Shown here piece by piece: positions 11,262 to 22,657 of a stretch of 64,000 bases of DNA. Each line of letters begins with the position of its first letter. Within the stretch, counting starts at the first letter, position 1. The DNA comes from Pseudomonas asiatica. Its GTDB lineage: Bacteria > Pseudomonadota > Gammaproteobacteria > Pseudomonadales > Pseudomonadaceae. The DNA is taken from assembly GCF_009932335.1 (NCBI RefSeq), contig NZ_BLJF01000001.1, forward strand, positions 248,001 to 312,000, given 5' to 3'. The notes beneath the pieces are model-generated. The model was not told the DNA's origin. It did not search any database and saw nothing but the letters and a program-made list of their open reading frames with translations. The translations under genes and the position numbers were made by a program.

Positions 11262-11912
11262 ATGAGTACCGAATTGACCAAGCGCTCCCTAGTCGAACTT
11301 GCCGTCGAGCGCATGCGAGAACGCATCCTGCTGGGCGACTGGCAGGTTGGCCAGCGTTTGCCGACCGAGCCGGAACTGGCCCTGCAGTTGGGCATAAGCC
11401 GCAACACCGTACGCGAGGCCATGCGTGTGCTGGCGTTCAGTGGCCTGGTGGAGATTCGCCAGGGGGATGGCAGCTACCTGCGCACGGCCCAGGACCCGCT
11501 ACAGGCGGTGCAGGCGATGTCACGCTGCACGCCCGAGCAGGCCCGTGAGACCCGGCACATCCTTGAAGCCGAGGCCATCGGCCTGGCCGCGCTGCGCCGA
11601 ACCGACGCCGATCTTCAGGCGCTTCGTGATGCCCTGGCCAACAGTGCCGGGCATTTCCACGGTGATATCGATGCCTATGTGGCCTGCGACCTGGTGTTTC
11701 ACCAGCGGCTGGTCGATGCCGCCCATAACCCGGCCTTGAGTGAGCTGTACCGATACTTTTCCGGGGTGGTGGCTGCCGCGCTGCAGCACAACATGGCAAC
11801 CGTGCCGCGCTGCCAGGCCACGTTCGACCTGCATGGGCAGATCCTTGCCGCAATCGAGCAACGCGATGCGGAGCAGGCCAAGCGCCTGAGCCGTACCCTT
11901 ATCGAATCCTGA
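11262..11912 (+). CDS. GntR family regulator, FadR subgroup
   Basis: The 216-residue protein has an N-terminal winged helix (about residues 8-72) with RLPTEPELALQLGISR as recognition region, and an all-helical C-terminal FCD domain with His residues (LVFHQRL, FDLHGQI) expected to bind a metal and a carboxylic ligand. It is followed 13 nt later by an MFS transporter, so it probably controls that gene in response to the transporter's substrate. I chose the ATG at 11262 over a TTG three codons upstream. The ligand is unknown. Confidence 0.85.
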   Translation: MSTELTKRSLVELAVERMRERILLGDWQVGQRLPTEPELALQLGISRNTVREAMRVLAFSGLVEIRQGDGSYLRTAQDPLQAVQAMSRCTPEQARETRHILEAEAIGLAALRRTDADLQALRDALANSAGHFHGDIDAYVACDLVFHQRLVDAAHNPALSELYRYFSGVVAAALQHNMATVPRCQATFDLHGQILAAIEQRDAEQAKRLSRTLIES

Positions 11913-11925
11913 CTCCGAGAAGGCC

Positions 11926-13206
11926 ATGGCTGATTCCATCACCCGTAACACCCCACCGAGCGAGCGGGACTTCGATGAGTTGCTGATCGACGCCGAGGCT
12001 GACGACGAGCAGGTCCAACAGCAGCCGGTACAGATACAGCGGCCTTGGCTGTTGTTGCTCGGCCTGGTGCTGGTGGCATTGAACCTGCGCCCGGCATTGT
12101 CGAGCATGGCGCCGGTGCTGGGCCAGGTGTCCGAAGGCTTGGGGCTGAATGCCTCGCAGGCCGGTTTGCTGACCACCTTGCCAGTGCTGTGCCTGGGCCT
12201 GTTCGCGCCCTTGGCGCCGGTGCTGGCGAGGCGTTTTGGCAGCGAGCGGGTGATCCTCGGCATCCTCGCCACCCTGGCGCTTGGCATCGTCGTGCGCAGT
12301 AGCCTGGGGGCCACCGGGGTGTTCCTCGGCAGCCTGATGGCCGGGGCCAGTATCGGCATCATTGGCGTGCTGTTGCCGGGCATCGTCAAGCGCGATTTCC
12401 CGCAACACGCTGGCACCTTGACCGGCGTATACACCATGGCGCTGTGCCTGGGCGCCGCCATGGCTGCAGGCGCCACGGTGCCTCTGGCCCAGCACTTCAA
12501 CGACAGCTGGGCGCTGGGGCTTGGCTTCTGGATGCTGCCGGCCCTGCTGGCCATGCTGGTATGGCTGCCGCAGGCCCGCCAGGGTCATGGCCTGCACAAG
12601 GTGGCTTATCGCGTGCGTGGGCTATGGCGGGACCCGCTGGCCTGGCAGGTGACCCTGTACATGGGCCTGCAGTCGTCACTGGCCTATATCGTCTTTGGCT
12701 GGTTGCCATCGATCCTGATCGGTCGCGGCCTGAGCCCGACCGAGGCGGGGCTGGTGCTGTCGGGGTCGGTAATCGTGCAGCTGGTCAGTTCGCTCAGTGC
12801 GCCCTGGCTGGCCACTCGCGGCAAGGACCAGCGCCTGGCCATCGTGCTGGTCATGCTGATTACCCTGACCGGCCTGTTCGGTTGCCTGTATGCGCCGCTT
12901 TCCGGGCTGTGGGGCTGGGCGGTTGTGCTGGGCCTGGGGCAGGGCGGTACCTTTGCCCTGGCGCTGACCTTGATCGTGCTGCGCTCGAAGGATGCCCATG
13001 TCGCGGCGAACCTGTCGAGCATGGCGCAGGGGGTGGGTTATACCCTGGCGTCGATGGGGCCGTTTGCGGTGGGGCTGGTACATGACCTGACCGGGGGCTG
13101 GGCGGCAGTGGGGTGGATTTTTGCCGTGCTGGGGGGGGGTGCCATCGTTTTCGGCCTGGGGGCCGGTCGGGCTTTGCATGTGCAGGTGAGCAGCGAGAAA
13201 GTCTGA
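11926..13206 (+). CDS. MFS transporter, CynX/NimT type
   Basis: A 426-residue major-facilitator protein with about 12 membrane helices after a ~40-residue hydrophilic acidic N-terminus. The segment LVLVALNLRPALSSMAPVL resembles the start of CynX/NimT-like (cyanate or nitroimidazole) transporters. It is paired with the upstream GntR regulator. The coding sequence contains a run of nine G at 13131-13139 (codons 402-405), so a +/-1 slip there would replace the last ~24 residues. The substrate is unknown. Confidence 0.82.
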   Translation: MADSITRNTPPSERDFDELLIDAEADDEQVQQQPVQIQRPWLLLLGLVLVALNLRPALSSMAPVLGQVSEGLGLNASQAGLLTTLPVLCLGLFAPLAPVLARRFGSERVILGILATLALGIVVRSSLGATGVFLGSLMAGASIGIIGVLLPGIVKRDFPQHAGTLTGVYTMALCLGAAMAAGATVPLAQHFNDSWALGLGFWMLPALLAMLVWLPQARQGHGLHKVAYRVRGLWRDPLAWQVTLYMGLQSSLAYIVFGWLPSILIGRGLSPTEAGLVLSGSVIVQLVSSLSAPWLATRGKDQRLAIVLVMLITLTGLFGCLYAPLSGLWGWAVVLGLGQGGTFALALTLIVLRSKDAHVAANLSSMAQGVGYTLASMGPFAVGLVHDLTGGWAAVGWIFAVLGGGAIVFGLGAGRALHVQVSSEKV

Positions 13207-13223
13207 AGGGGCATGTGGCATTG

Positions 13224-13320
13224 CCGGCCTCTTCGCGGGTAAACCCGCTCCCACAGGGATTGCACAGATCTGGACGTCATGTTGTACCTGTGGGAGCGGG
13301 TTTACCCGCGAAAGGGCCGG
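13224..13320. repeat. REP pair, TTCGCGGGTAAACCCGC type
   Basis: Two 34-bp REP elements in opposite orientation (13224-13257 and 13287-13320) with CCGGCC ends outside. It follows the MFS gene and could end its transcript. The same type appears at 46.7 and 58.1 kb. Confidence 0.85.
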
Positions 13321-13385
13321 TACTGGCATAACCAACCGGGGAAGATTATCGTGCTGCTTTCGACTCCCAGGACGGACCAGCCCAC

Positions 13386-13862
13386 ATGAGCGACGCCAAC
13401 CGCGACCTGATCACCCGCTTCTACCAAGCCTTCCAGCGCCTGGATGCCGAGGCCATGGTCGCCTGCTACAGCGACGATATCGTCTTCAGCGACCCGGTCT
13501 TCGGCACCTTGCGTGGCAAGGATGCAGGCGACATGTGGCGAATGCTTACCAGCCGGGCCAAGGACTTCACCCTGACCTTCGACAACGTCCGCGCCGATGA
13601 ACGCACTGGCGCCGCACATTGGGTGGCCACCTACCTGTTCAGCCAGACCGGCCGCATCGTGGTCAACGATATCCAGGCGCGTTTCGTGATTCGTGACGGT
13701 TTGATCTGCCAGCACGATGACCACTTCGACTTGTGGCGTTGGTCGCGGCAGGCGCTGGGTGTGCCTGGCATGCTGCTGGGCTGGTCGCCGCTGGTGCAGA
13801 ACAAGGTACGCCAGCAGGCGTTCAAAGGATTGCGAGCATTCCAGCAGGCCCAGGGTGAGTGA
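13386..13862 (+). CDS. NTF2-like / SnoaL-like domain protein
   Basis: A 158-residue protein beginning with [21 protein letters not shown] and containing [13 protein letters not shown] and [13 protein letters not shown], the pattern of ketosteroid isomerase-like cone-fold proteins. The Asp and His residues could form an active pocket, but the substrate cannot be read from sequence. No signal peptide is visible. The end overlaps the next gene by 8 nt, suggesting joint expression. Function is unknown beyond the fold. Confidence 0.78.
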   Translation: MSDANRDLITRFYQAFQRLDAEAMVACYSDDIVFSDPVFGTLRGKDAGDMWRMLTSRAKDFTLTFDNVRADERTGAAHWVATYLFSQTGRIVVNDIQARFVIRDGLICQHDDHFDLWRWSRQALGVPGMLLGWSPLVQNKVRQQAFKGLRAFQQAQGE

Positions 13863-14151
13863 GCCCGTTGAAATTGCCGCCAGCAAACCCTGGTATGTCT
13901 ACTTGGTAAGGGCTGCCAATGGATCGCTGTATTGCGGTATCAGCGATGACCCGCAGCGGCGCTTTCTGGCGCACCAGAAAGGGCAGGGCGCGCGTTACTT
14001 CAAGACCAGCCCGGCCCAGGCGCTGGTGTATGTGGAGCAATGGCCGGACAAGGGCGAGGCGTTACGCCAGGAGCGGCTGGTGAAGCGGCTGCGCAAGTCG
14101 GCGAAGGAGGCGTTGGTGGCCTCCTATGGCGCAGTAGTGGCTGCTAATTAG
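13855..14151 (+). CDS. GIY-YIG domain protein, UPF0213/YhbQ type
   Basis: A 98-residue protein with the GIY-YIG core [17 protein letters not shown] and an Arg in [10 protein letters not shown], as in the small YhbQ-like family. Members resemble the nuclease domain of UvrC and homing enzymes; in vivo roles are unclear. I chose the GTG at 13855, which overlaps the previous stop; upstream in-frame codons would lie inside the NTF2-like gene. A REP pair begins right after the stop. Confidence 0.82.
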   Translation: MSEPVEIAASKPWYVYLVRAANGSLYCGISDDPQRRFLAHQKGQGARYFKTSPAQALVYVEQWPDKGEALRQERLVKRLRKSAKEALVASYGAVVAAN

Positions 14152-14266
14152 GGCCGCTTCGCGCCCCATCGCCGGCAAGCCAGCTCCCACTTCGACTGCA
14201 TAGACCTCAGGCCTGTGCAGTACCTGTGGGAGCTGGCTTGCCGGCGATGGGCTGCGCAGCAGCCCC
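14152..14266. repeat. REP pair, GCCGGCAAGCCAGC type
   Basis: Inverted elements around 14163-14190 and 14226-14253 with arms of nearly 30 bp carry the ATCGCCGGCAAGCCAGCTCC core. They fill the gap between the convergent GIY-YIG gene and ndpA. Confidence 0.85.
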
Positions 14267-14273
14267 GGGGTCA

Positions 14274-15281
14274 TCAGTCCTTGCGCCGCTTCAACTGATC
14301 CACCAAGGTGGTCGGAAGGCCCTTGATGATCAAGGTCCCTGCCGCTTCGTCATACTCGACCTTGTCCCCCAGCAGGTGCGCTTCGAAGCTGATCGACAAC
14401 CCCTCGGCACGGCCGGTGAAGCGGCGGAACTGGTTGAGGGTGCGCTTGTCCGCAGGGATTTCCGGCGACAGACCGTAGTCCTTGTTGCGGATGTGGTCGT
14501 AGAACGCCTTGGGCCGATCCTCGTCGATCAGGCTGGACAGCTCCTCCAGCGTGACCGGTTCGCCGAGCTTGGTCTGGGTAGTGGCGTACTCGACCAGGGT
14601 CTGGGTTTTTTCGCGGGCGGACTCTTCCGGCAGGTCTTCGCTCTCGACGAAGTCGCTGAAGGCCTTGAGCAGGGTGCGGGTTTCGCCCGGGCCGTCGACG
14701 CCCTCCTGGCAGCCGATGAAGTCACGGAAGTAGTCCGAGACCTTCTTGCCATTCTTGCCCTTGATGAACGAAATGTACTGTTTGGAGTTCTGGTTGTTCT
14801 TCCACTCCGACAGGTTGATGCGCGCCGCCAGGTGCAGCTGGCCAAGGTCGAGGTGCCGCGAAGGCGTCACATCAAGCTCGGCGTTCACTGCCACACCTTC
14901 GCTGTGGTGCAGAAGGGCGATCGCCAGGTATTCGGTCATGCCTTGCTGGTAGTGGGCAAACAGGATGTGGCCGCCGGTGGACAGGTTGGACTCTTCCATC
15001 AGCTTTTGCAGGTGCTCCACGGCCACACGGCTGAAGGAGGTAAAGTCCTTTTCTTCGTCCAGGTACTGCTTCAGCCAGCCGCTCAGCGGGTAGGCGCCGG
15101 ACTCGCCGTGGAAAAAGCCCCAGGCCTTGCCTTGCTTGGCGTTGTAGCTGTCATTGAGGTCGGCCAGAAGGTTTTCGATGGCGTCGGAGGCAGCCAGTTC
15201 GGAATCGCGGGCATGCAGCACGGCGGGGCTGCCATCGGGCTTTTTGTCGATCAGGTGAACGATGCAATGACGGATTGGCAT
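14274..15281 (-). CDS. ndpA: Nucleoid-associated protein NdpA (YejK)
   Basis: NdpA/YejK is a nucleoid-bound protein of gamma-proteobacteria. The 335-residue product starts [17 protein letters not shown], the usual family N-terminus, so the ATG at 15281 is preferred over one seven codons upstream. The body is mixed alpha/beta with no membrane segment. It is divergent from hupN, another nucleoid protein gene, across a 370-bp region. Confidence 0.87.
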   Translation of the reverse strand: MPIRHCIVHLIDKKPDGSPAVLHARDSELAASDAIENLLADLNDSYNAKQGKAWGFFHGESGAYPLSGWLKQYLDEEKDFTSFSRVAVEHLQKLMEESNLSTGGHILFAHYQQGMTEYLAIALLHHSEGVAVNAELDVTPSRHLDLGQLHLAARINLSEWKNNQNSKQYISFIKGKNGKKVSDYFRDFIGCQEGVDGPGETRTLLKAFSDFVESEDLPEESAREKTQTLVEYATTQTKLGEPVTLEELSSLIDEDRPKAFYDHIRNKDYGLSPEIPADKRTLNQFRRFTGRAEGLSISFEAHLLGDKVEYDEAAGTLIIKGLPTTLVDQLKRRKD

Positions 15282-15651
15282 GGAATTCTCGGCGAGCTGC
15301 AAAAGTTGTCCAGTTTACCCTAGACACCAGGTGATGCAGTGGCCGGATGTTGGCAGAAATGCCGGTTGTTCGTTTTTTGTTCAATTTTGTGCGTTTTAGG
15401 CTAAAACCCCCGAAAAACCTGCATTAAATCGAAGCGTGCAGCGGATATTTATCTGCTCCTGTGGTAGCTTTGCGCGGTCTTGCGCCCCTTGTGTGGCGCA
15501 TTGCTGGCAGCGTGCTGTCGTCGTGTCGAACCAAACGTCGATTTGCGTATCTACATACGCGATTGGCGCGGCCCTCCACTTTCAGGGGCTGGCCCGATAA
15601 CGTCGTAGTCCGCTGCATAACCATCGAATTTGATAGGGAAGGAACACCACC
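15282..15651. promoter_or_regulatory. Divergent control region of ndpA and hupN
   Basis: This 370-bp gap holds no convincing gene. It contains an AT-rich stretch at about 15365-15420, a perfect hairpin GCGTAT-CTAC-ATACGC at 15545-15560, and a good AAGGAA ribosome-binding site just before hupN. I cannot assign a single promoter with confidence. Confidence 0.5.
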
Positions 15652-15933
15652 ATGGCATTGACCAAAGACCAACTGATTGCCGACATCGCCGAATCGATCG
15701 CCGCGCCCAAAGCCACCGCCAAGAACGCTCTGGAGCAACTGGGCCAGATCGTTGCCGACCAGCTGGAAAACGGCGCTGAAATCACTCTGCCAGGTATCGG
15801 CAAACTGAAAGTCGCTGAGCGTCCTGCCCGTACCGGCCGCAACCCTTCGACTGGCGCTGCCATCGAAATCGCTGCCAAGAAAGTCGTCAAGTTCGTTCCG
15901 GCCAAAGTGCTGACCGACGCCATCAACAAGTAA
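15652..15933 (+). CDS. hupN: HU-family DNA-binding protein HupN
   Basis: A 93-residue HU/IHF-fold protein that bends and packages DNA. It has the two N-terminal helices, the LPGIGKLKV turn and the arm segment RPARTGRNPSTG with its intercalating Pro. The Asn-Pro arm and length fit HU. P. putida carries several HU genes; this genomic position (beside ndpA and rlmF) corresponds to the one called HupN, which is inference from synteny. A strong terminator follows. Confidence 0.88.
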   Translation: MALTKDQLIADIAESIAAPKATAKNALEQLGQIVADQLENGAEITLPGIGKLKVAERPARTGRNPSTGAAIEIAAKKVVKFVPAKVLTDAINK

Positions 15934-15950
15934 TTGTTGAAGCTTTGACG

Positions 15951-15984
15951 AAACCGCGCCCGGCTTGCCCGGACGCGGTTTTTT
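15951..15984 (+). terminator. Intrinsic terminator of hupN
   Basis: AAACCGCG (15951-15958) pairs with CGCGGTTT (15974-15981), with an inner CCGG stem, and is followed by a T-run. The convergent rlmF stop overlaps its last bases. Confidence 0.85.
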
Positions 15985-16937
15985 CATGCCTGGGTTTTAC
16001 GCCCGGCGTGCCAGGCCTGGCGCGCCTCGTCGTCGTGGAAGCTCCAGGCGACCATGCGGCTTTGCTTCTGCCCCTGGCCCATTTCACTGATGCGCACGGC
16101 CTTGGCGCCCGCTTTCCTGAGCGCAGCCTCGATCCCCGGCAAGTTGCTGGCCTTGGACACCAGGCTGGTGAACCACAGTACCCGTTCGGCGTACTGCACG
16201 CTTTCACTGACCAGTTGGCTGACAAAGCGGATCTCGCCGCCCTCGCACCACAGTTCGTTGTTCTGGCCACCGAAGTTGAGCACCGGCAGCTTGCGCTTGG
16301 GGTCCTGCTTGCCGAGGTTCTTCCACTTGCGCTGGCTACCACGGGTGGCTTCGTCGCGTGAGGCATGGAAGGGTGGGTTGCACAGGGTCAGGTCGAAGCG
16401 TTCGCCCTCCTGCAGCAGGCCGCTGAGGATGTGCGCACGGTTGGCCTGTTGGCGCAGGGTGATGGCCTTGCCCAGGCCGTTGGCCTGGACGATGGCCTTG
16501 GCCGAAGCCAGGGCCACGGGGTCGATGTCCGAGCCAAGGAAGCGCCAGCGGTAGTCGCTGTGGCCCAGCAACGGGTAGATGCAGTTGGCCCCCACGCCGA
16601 TGTCCAGCGCACGCACCTGGGCGCCCTTGGGAATCTCGCCGGCATTGTCATCGGCCAGCAGGTCGGCGGCGACGTGGATGTAGTCGGCGCGGCCAGGAAT
16701 CGGCGGGCACAGGTAGTCGGCGGGGATATCCCAGTGCTGGATGCCGTACTGGGCCTTCAGCAGAGCACGGTTGAACACCCGTACGGCCTCGGGGTTGGCG
16801 AAGTCGATGCTGGGTTTGCCGTGGGGGTTGGTGATGGTGAAGCGCGCCAGGTCAGGGTGGGCCTTGATCAGGCTGGGGAAGTCGTAGCGGCCCTGGTGGC
16901 GGTTGCGCGGGTGCAGGGTGGGTTTGTTCGGGGTCAT
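15984..16937 (-). CDS. rlmF: 23S rRNA (adenine1618-N6)-methyltransferase RlmF
   Basis: RlmF methylates N6 of A1618 in 23S rRNA using S-adenosylmethionine. The 317-residue protein has the N-terminal [12 protein letters not shown] motif, the SAM-binding [15 protein letters not shown], and the catalytic NPPFH typical of N6-adenine methyltransferases. The ATG at 16937 gives the family N-terminus; the longer frame upstream runs through a REP element and is not used. Confidence 0.92.
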   Translation of the reverse strand: MTPNKPTLHPRNRHQGRYDFPSLIKAHPDLARFTITNPHGKPSIDFANPEAVRVFNRALLKAQYGIQHWDIPADYLCPPIPGRADYIHVAADLLADDNAGEIPKGAQVRALDIGVGANCIYPLLGHSDYRWRFLGSDIDPVALASAKAIVQANGLGKAITLRQQANRAHILSGLLQEGERFDLTLCNPPFHASRDEATRGSQRKWKNLGKQDPKRKLPVLNFGGQNNELWCEGGEIRFVSQLVSESVQYAERVLWFTSLVSKASNLPGIEAALRKAGAKAVRISEMGQGQKQSRMVAWSFHDDEARQAWHAGRKTQA

Positions 16938-16978
16938 GGCAGTGTCCAGCCCTATACGAGCGGTGGCTGATAGAGCCT

Positions 16979-17099
16979 GGGGCTGCTTTGCAGCCCTTTC
17001 GCGACACAAGGCCGCTCCTACAGGATAGCGGCGCCCTTCAGACCGGCGCCGTCCCTGTAGGAGCGGCCTTGTGTCGCGAAAGGGCCGCAAAGCGGCCCC
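16979..17099. repeat. REP pair, GTAGGAGC ends inside
   Basis: Two elements of the TGTAGGAGCGGCCTTGTGTC type in opposite orientation, about 16979-17024 and 17054-17099. The GGGGC ends are outside, the reverse of the 11.0-kb pair. They lie between rlmF and the end of valS. Confidence 0.85.
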
Positions 17100-17115
17100 A
17101 GCTTTTCTCTAGTGA

Positions 17116-19962
17116 TTAAAGCGCTGCAATCCGCGCATGCTGCTCGGTGAAGTTGGCCAGGGCCTGTTCGGACTCGGCCAGCTTGGCGCGTTCCTTATCG
17201 ATCACGGCAGGTGGTGCCTTGTCGACGAAGGCGGCGTTGGACAGCTTGCCACCCACGCGTGCCACTTCACCCTGCAGGCGCTGGATTTCCTTGTTCAGGC
17301 GCGCCAGCTCGGCGTCCTTGTCGATCAGGCCGGCCATTGGCACCAGCACTTGCAGGTCACCGACCAGGGCGGTGGCCGACAGCGGCGCTTCGTCGGCATC
17401 GCCCAGTACGGTGAACGATTCGACCTTGGCCAGCTTCTTCAGCAGGGCTTCGTTTTCCTGCAGGCGACGCTGGTCGTCGGCGTTGGCGTTCTTCAGGAAC
17501 AGCGGCAGCGGCTTGCCCGGGCCGATGTTCATTTCGGCGCGGATGTTGCGCAGGCCGACCATCAGCTCCTTGAGCCACTCGATGTCGCCTTCGGCGGCAG
17601 CATCGATGCGGCTTTCATTGGCCACCGGCCATGGCTGCAGCATGATGGTCTTGCCTTCGATGCCGGCCAGCGGCGCGATGCGCTGCCAGATTTCTTCGGT
17701 GATGAACGGCATGAACGGGTGCGCCAGGCGCAGCGCCACTTCCAGCACGCGCACCAGGGTGCGGCGGGTGCCACGGGCGCGCTCGACCGGGGCGTTCTCG
17801 TCCCACAGCACCGGCTTGGACAGCTCCAGGTACCAGTCGCAGTACTGGTTCCAGATGAACTCGTACAGCGCCTGGCTGGCCAGGTCGAAGCGGAATTGCT
17901 CCAACTGGCGGGTCACTTCGGCTTCGGTACGCTGCAGCTGCGAGATGATCCAGCGGTCGGCCAGCGACAGCTCGTAGGCCTCACCGTTCTGGCCGCAGTC
18001 CTCGCCCTTGTCCAGCACGTAGCGGGCGGCGTTCCAGATCTTGTTGCAGAAGTTGCGGTAGCCTTCGACGCGGCCCATGTCGAACTTGATGTCGCGGCCG
18101 GTGGAGGCCAACGAGCAGAAGGTGAAGCGCAGGGCGTCGGTGCCGTAGCTGGCGATACCTTCGGGGAACTCGGCCTTGGTCTGCTTGGCGATCTTCTCGG
18201 CAAGCTTGGGCTGCATCATGCCGCTGGTGCGTTTTTCCAGCAGGGCGTCGAGGGTGATGCCGTCGACGATGTCCAGCGGGTCCAGCACGTTGCCCTTGGA
18301 CTTGGACATCTTCTGGCCCTGGCCGTCACGTACCAGGCCGTGCACGTACACGGTCTTGAACGGTACCTGCGGGGTGCCATCCTCGTTCTTGATCAGGTGC
18401 ATGGTCAGCATGATCATGCGCGCAACCCAGAAGAAGATGATGTCGAAGCCGGTCACCAGCACGTCGGTGGAGTGGAATTTCTTGAGGAACTCGGTCTGTT
18501 CCGGCCAGCCCAAGGTAGAGAAGGTCCACAGGCCCGAACTGAACCAGGTGTCGAGTACGTCGTCGTCCTGGCGCAGGACCACGTCGGCGCCCAGGTTGTG
18601 CTTGGCGCGCACTTCTTCCTCGTTGCGGCCGACATAGACCTGGCCGGCCTCGTCGTACCATGCCGGGATGCGGTGGCCCCACCACAGCTGGCGGCTGATG
18701 CACCAGTCCTGGATGTCACGCATCCAGGAGAAGTACATGTTCTCGTACTGCTTGGGCACGAACTGGATGCGGCCATCTTCCACTGCGGCGATGGCAGGTT
18801 CTGCCAGCGGCTTGGTGGAAACGTACCACTGGTCGGTCAGCCACGGCTCGATGACCGTGCCCGAACGGTCGCCCTTCGGCACTTTCAGCGCGTGGTCGTC
18901 GATGCTGACCAGCAAGCCCTGGGCATCCAGGTCGGCGACGATCTGCTTGCGTGCGACGAAGCGGTCGAGGTTGGCGTACTGGGCCGGCAGGCGGGTGTCC
19001 ACCTGCTCGTTGACGCTGCCGTCGAGGTTGAAGGCCTGCGCGCTGGCCAGCACGAAGGCATTCTTGTCGAAGATGTTCAGCAGCGGCAGGTTGTGGCGTT
19101 TGCCGACTTCGTAGTCGTTGAAGTCGTGGGCCGGGGTGATCTTCACGCAGCCGGTACCGAACTCTGGGTCGCAGTAGTCGTCGGCGATGATCGGGATGCG
19201 GCGGCCGACCAGCGGCAGTTCGACGAACTTGCCGATCAGTGCCTGGTAGCGCTCGTCGTTCGGGTTGACCGCCACGGCCGCGTCACCCAGCAGGGTTTCC
19301 GGACGGGTGGTGGCGACGACCAAGTAGTCCTTGCCTTCGGCGGTCTTGGCGCCATCGGCCAGTGGGTAGCGCAGGTTCCACAGGTGGCCCTTCTCGTCGT
19401 GGTTTTCCACTTCGAGGTCGGAGATGGCCGTGTGCAGCTTGGTGTCCCAGTTGACCAGGCGCTTGCCACGGTAGATCAGGCCGTCTTCATGCAGGCGCAC
19501 GAAGGCTTCCTTGACCGCTTCGGACAGGCCGTCGTCCATGGTGAACCGCTCGCGGCTCCAGTCGACCGACGAGCCCAGGCGGCGGATCTGACGGCTGATG
19601 TTGCCACCGGACTGGTCCTTCCATTCCCAGACCTTTTCCAGGAACTTTTCGCGGCCCAGGTCATGACGGTTCTGGCCCTTGGCCTCTAGCTGGCGCTCGA
19701 CCAGCATCTGGGTGGCGATACCGGCGTGGTCGGTGCCTGGCTGCCACAGGGTGTCGCGGCCTTGCATGCGGCGGAAACGGATCAGGGCGTCCATGATCGC
19801 GTTGTTGAACCCGTGGCCCATGTGCAGGCTGCCGGTCACGTTCGGCGGCGGGATCATGATGGTGTAGGACTCGCCTGCACCTTGTGGGGCGAAATAGTTC
19901 TCGGACTCCCAGGTGTTGTACCAGGAAGTTTCGATGGCGTGCGGCTGGTAGGTCTTATCCAT
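17116..19962 (-). CDS. valS: Valyl-tRNA synthetase ValS
   Basis: A class I aminoacyl-tRNA synthetase charging tRNA-Val, with an editing domain for misactivated threonine. The 948-residue protein has the HIGH-like HMGH at about residue 48 within [14 protein letters not shown], the CP1 editing insertion, the KMSKS motif (KMSKSKGNV) and a C-terminal coiled-coil arm rich in Glu/Arg. The start [11 protein letters not shown] at 19962 is the family N-terminus. A hypothetical gene and holC lie upstream in the same direction. Confidence 0.96.
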   Translation of the reverse strand: MDKTYQPHAIETSWYNTWESENYFAPQGAGESYTIMIPPPNVTGSLHMGHGFNNAIMDALIRFRRMQGRDTLWQPGTDHAGIATQMLVERQLEAKGQNRHDLGREKFLEKVWEWKDQSGGNISRQIRRLGSSVDWSRERFTMDDGLSEAVKEAFVRLHEDGLIYRGKRLVNWDTKLHTAISDLEVENHDEKGHLWNLRYPLADGAKTAEGKDYLVVATTRPETLLGDAAVAVNPNDERYQALIGKFVELPLVGRRIPIIADDYCDPEFGTGCVKITPAHDFNDYEVGKRHNLPLLNIFDKNAFVLASAQAFNLDGSVNEQVDTRLPAQYANLDRFVARKQIVADLDAQGLLVSIDDHALKVPKGDRSGTVIEPWLTDQWYVSTKPLAEPAIAAVEDGRIQFVPKQYENMYFSWMRDIQDWCISRQLWWGHRIPAWYDEAGQVYVGRNEEEVRAKHNLGADVVLRQDDDVLDTWFSSGLWTFSTLGWPEQTEFLKKFHSTDVLVTGFDIIFFWVARMIMLTMHLIKNEDGTPQVPFKTVYVHGLVRDGQGQKMSKSKGNVLDPLDIVDGITLDALLEKRTSGMMQPKLAEKIAKQTKAEFPEGIASYGTDALRFTFCSLASTGRDIKFDMGRVEGYRNFCNKIWNAARYVLDKGEDCGQNGEAYELSLADRWIISQLQRTEAEVTRQLEQFRFDLASQALYEFIWNQYCDWYLELSKPVLWDENAPVERARGTRRTLVRVLEVALRLAHPFMPFITEEIWQRIAPLAGIEGKTIMLQPWPVANESRIDAAAEGDIEWLKELMVGLRNIRAEMNIGPGKPLPLFLKNANADDQRRLQENEALLKKLAKVESFTVLGDADEAPLSATALVGDLQVLVPMAGLIDKDAELARLNKEIQRLQGEVARVGGKLSNAAFVDKAPPAVIDKERAKLAESEQALANFTEQHARIAAL

Positions 19963-20060
19963 GCGCGGCGGGACCCTGTGCATTTATTCGGGAAAGCCGG
20001 GAAGTATAACCAAGCTAGGGGCCGCAGGCGACAAGCTGCTGCTATCTGGCAGGCAGGGAC

Positions 20061-20092
20061 GGCCTATTCGCGGGTAAACCCGCGAAGAAGGC
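20061..20092. repeat. Single short REP-like palindrome
   Basis: GGCCTATTCGCGGGTAAACC followed by its complement, a compact single copy of the CGCGGGTAAACCCGCG core, downstream of the 20.1-kb hypothetical gene and upstream of valS. Confidence 0.6.
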
Positions 20093-20109
20093 ACCGCCGA
20101 ATTTCGGTT

Positions 20110-20475
20110 TTACTCGGAACGCTTGATCAACCGCTCGATCCGCGCATCCAGCCGGCGCTTGATCTCGTTCTCGATGTGGGGGGTAAAGTCGTTGATCACG
20201 TCCTGCATGATCATCTGCGCCGCCGCACGCAGTTCGCTTTCCAGGTGCAGGAGGGTGTCCTGGCGGCGGGTCTGCGGGTCGTCTTCGGGTTCGGCAGCTA
20301 TCGGTTCGGCCGCAGGCACATGGTTGCCGGGCGCTTCTTCCAGCAGCAACGGGATCTGCTCCACCGTCTCGGTCAGCAGCGGCGGTTGCAGGTCGGCGTC
20401 GCCAAGCAGCTGGCGTATCGACTCGAGGTCATCGAGCAGATGGGCGGAATCGGGCAGGGGGGAGGGCTTGTCCAT
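20110..20475 (-). CDS. Small conserved protein between holC and valS, function unknown
   Basis: A 121-residue soluble protein. The first ~75 residues are acidic and Pro/Leu/Glu-rich, probably disordered. The C-terminal ~45 residues form a likely long amphipathic helix (LHLESELRAAAQMIMQDV through RRLDARIERLIKR). It lies just after holC, whose stop is 5 nt away, and before valS, an arrangement I recall from other pseudomonads. I chose the ATG at 20475; a TTG three codons earlier, overlapping the holC stop, is also possible. A link to the DNA polymerase chi subunit is only a context guess. Confidence 0.7.
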   Translation of the reverse strand: MDKPSPLPDSAHLLDDLESIRQLLGDADLQPPLLTETVEQIPLLLEEAPGNHVPAAEPIAAEPEDDPQTRRQDTLLHLESELRAAAQMIMQDVINDFTPHIENEIKRRLDARIERLIKRSE

Positions 20476-20480
20476 CGTCG

Positions 20481-20912
20481 TCAAAGTCGCTGTAAGCGGT
20501 GGTCTTGCAGAGCATAGCCCTGTTCACGGTAGAAACGGAATCGTTCACGGGCCGATTGGCGGATGCCAGGCTCTTCAACGACGATTTCGGCCACTCGCTC
20601 GAACTGGCCGACGAAGGCCGGTACGCCGGTGCCCAGGTTGATCAACAGGTCGTGGTGGTCGCCCGCACTGTCGGCGGCCAGGCCCAATGCCACGCTGGCA
20701 TCGGCATGTACCTCCGCGAGGTCGTGGGGCACGAAGGCCTCGCCCTTGAAGCGCCACAGGCGTTGGTCCAGCTCGCTGCGCTGCTCGGCGTCCTGGCAAT
20801 GCAGGTAGACCCGGTGGCCAAGGCGCCAGGCCTTTTCGCACAGCTTGCAGGCGAAATCGAGCCGCGCCGACAGCGAGTCGGTGGGCAGGATGTAGAAATC
20901 GACTTTGCTCAT
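20481..20912 (-). CDS. holC: DNA polymerase III chi subunit HolC
   Basis: HolC connects the clamp loader to single-strand-binding protein during replication. The 143-residue product begins MSKVDFYILPTDS and has the AWRLGHRVYLHC and FVPHDL segments of the family. The ATG at 20912 is chosen because upstream in-frame codons fall in the short gap to pepA. It lies 49 nt after pepA, as commonly seen in proteobacteria. Confidence 0.93.
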   Translation of the reverse strand: MSKVDFYILPTDSLSARLDFACKLCEKAWRLGHRVYLHCQDAEQRSELDQRLWRFKGEAFVPHDLAEVHADASVALGLAADSAGDHHDLLINLGTGVPAFVGQFERVAEIVVEEPGIRQSARERFRFYREQGYALQDHRLQRL

Positions 20913-20961
20913 GGTGGTATCGCCGGCCGGTGGAGCGCGGGGCGCCACCGGCTCAATGGCG

Positions 20962-22596
<1,635 letters not shown>

Positions 22597-22610
22597 TCAT
22601 GCGCGGCGAA

Positions 22611-22639
22611 GTGACAGGGGCGGTCAATCACAGGATAAT
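22611..22639 (+). promoter_or_regulatory. Strong sigma-70 promoter candidate for lptFG
   Basis: GTGACA (22611-22616) and GATAAT (22634-22639) are separated by exactly 17 bp, each 5 of 6 to consensus. The predicted start is near 22646, giving a ~110-nt leader before the lptF TTG. This lies in the 301-bp pepA/lptF gap; the rest holds no gene. Confidence 0.7.
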
Positions 22640-22657
22640 GCGCGCACTTTACATGGA

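Noticed and set aside
16938..17090. N-terminal extension of rlmF
   Set aside because: The extra 51 codons translate a REP element; the family start is the ATG at 16937.
17137..19689. An 850-codon open frame on the plus strand opposite valS
   Set aside because: It is antisense to a full, motif-complete valS gene; in GC-rich Pseudomonas DNA the opposite strand often stays open because stop codons are rare. The translation shows no domain and is dominated by Val/Gly/Gln/His.
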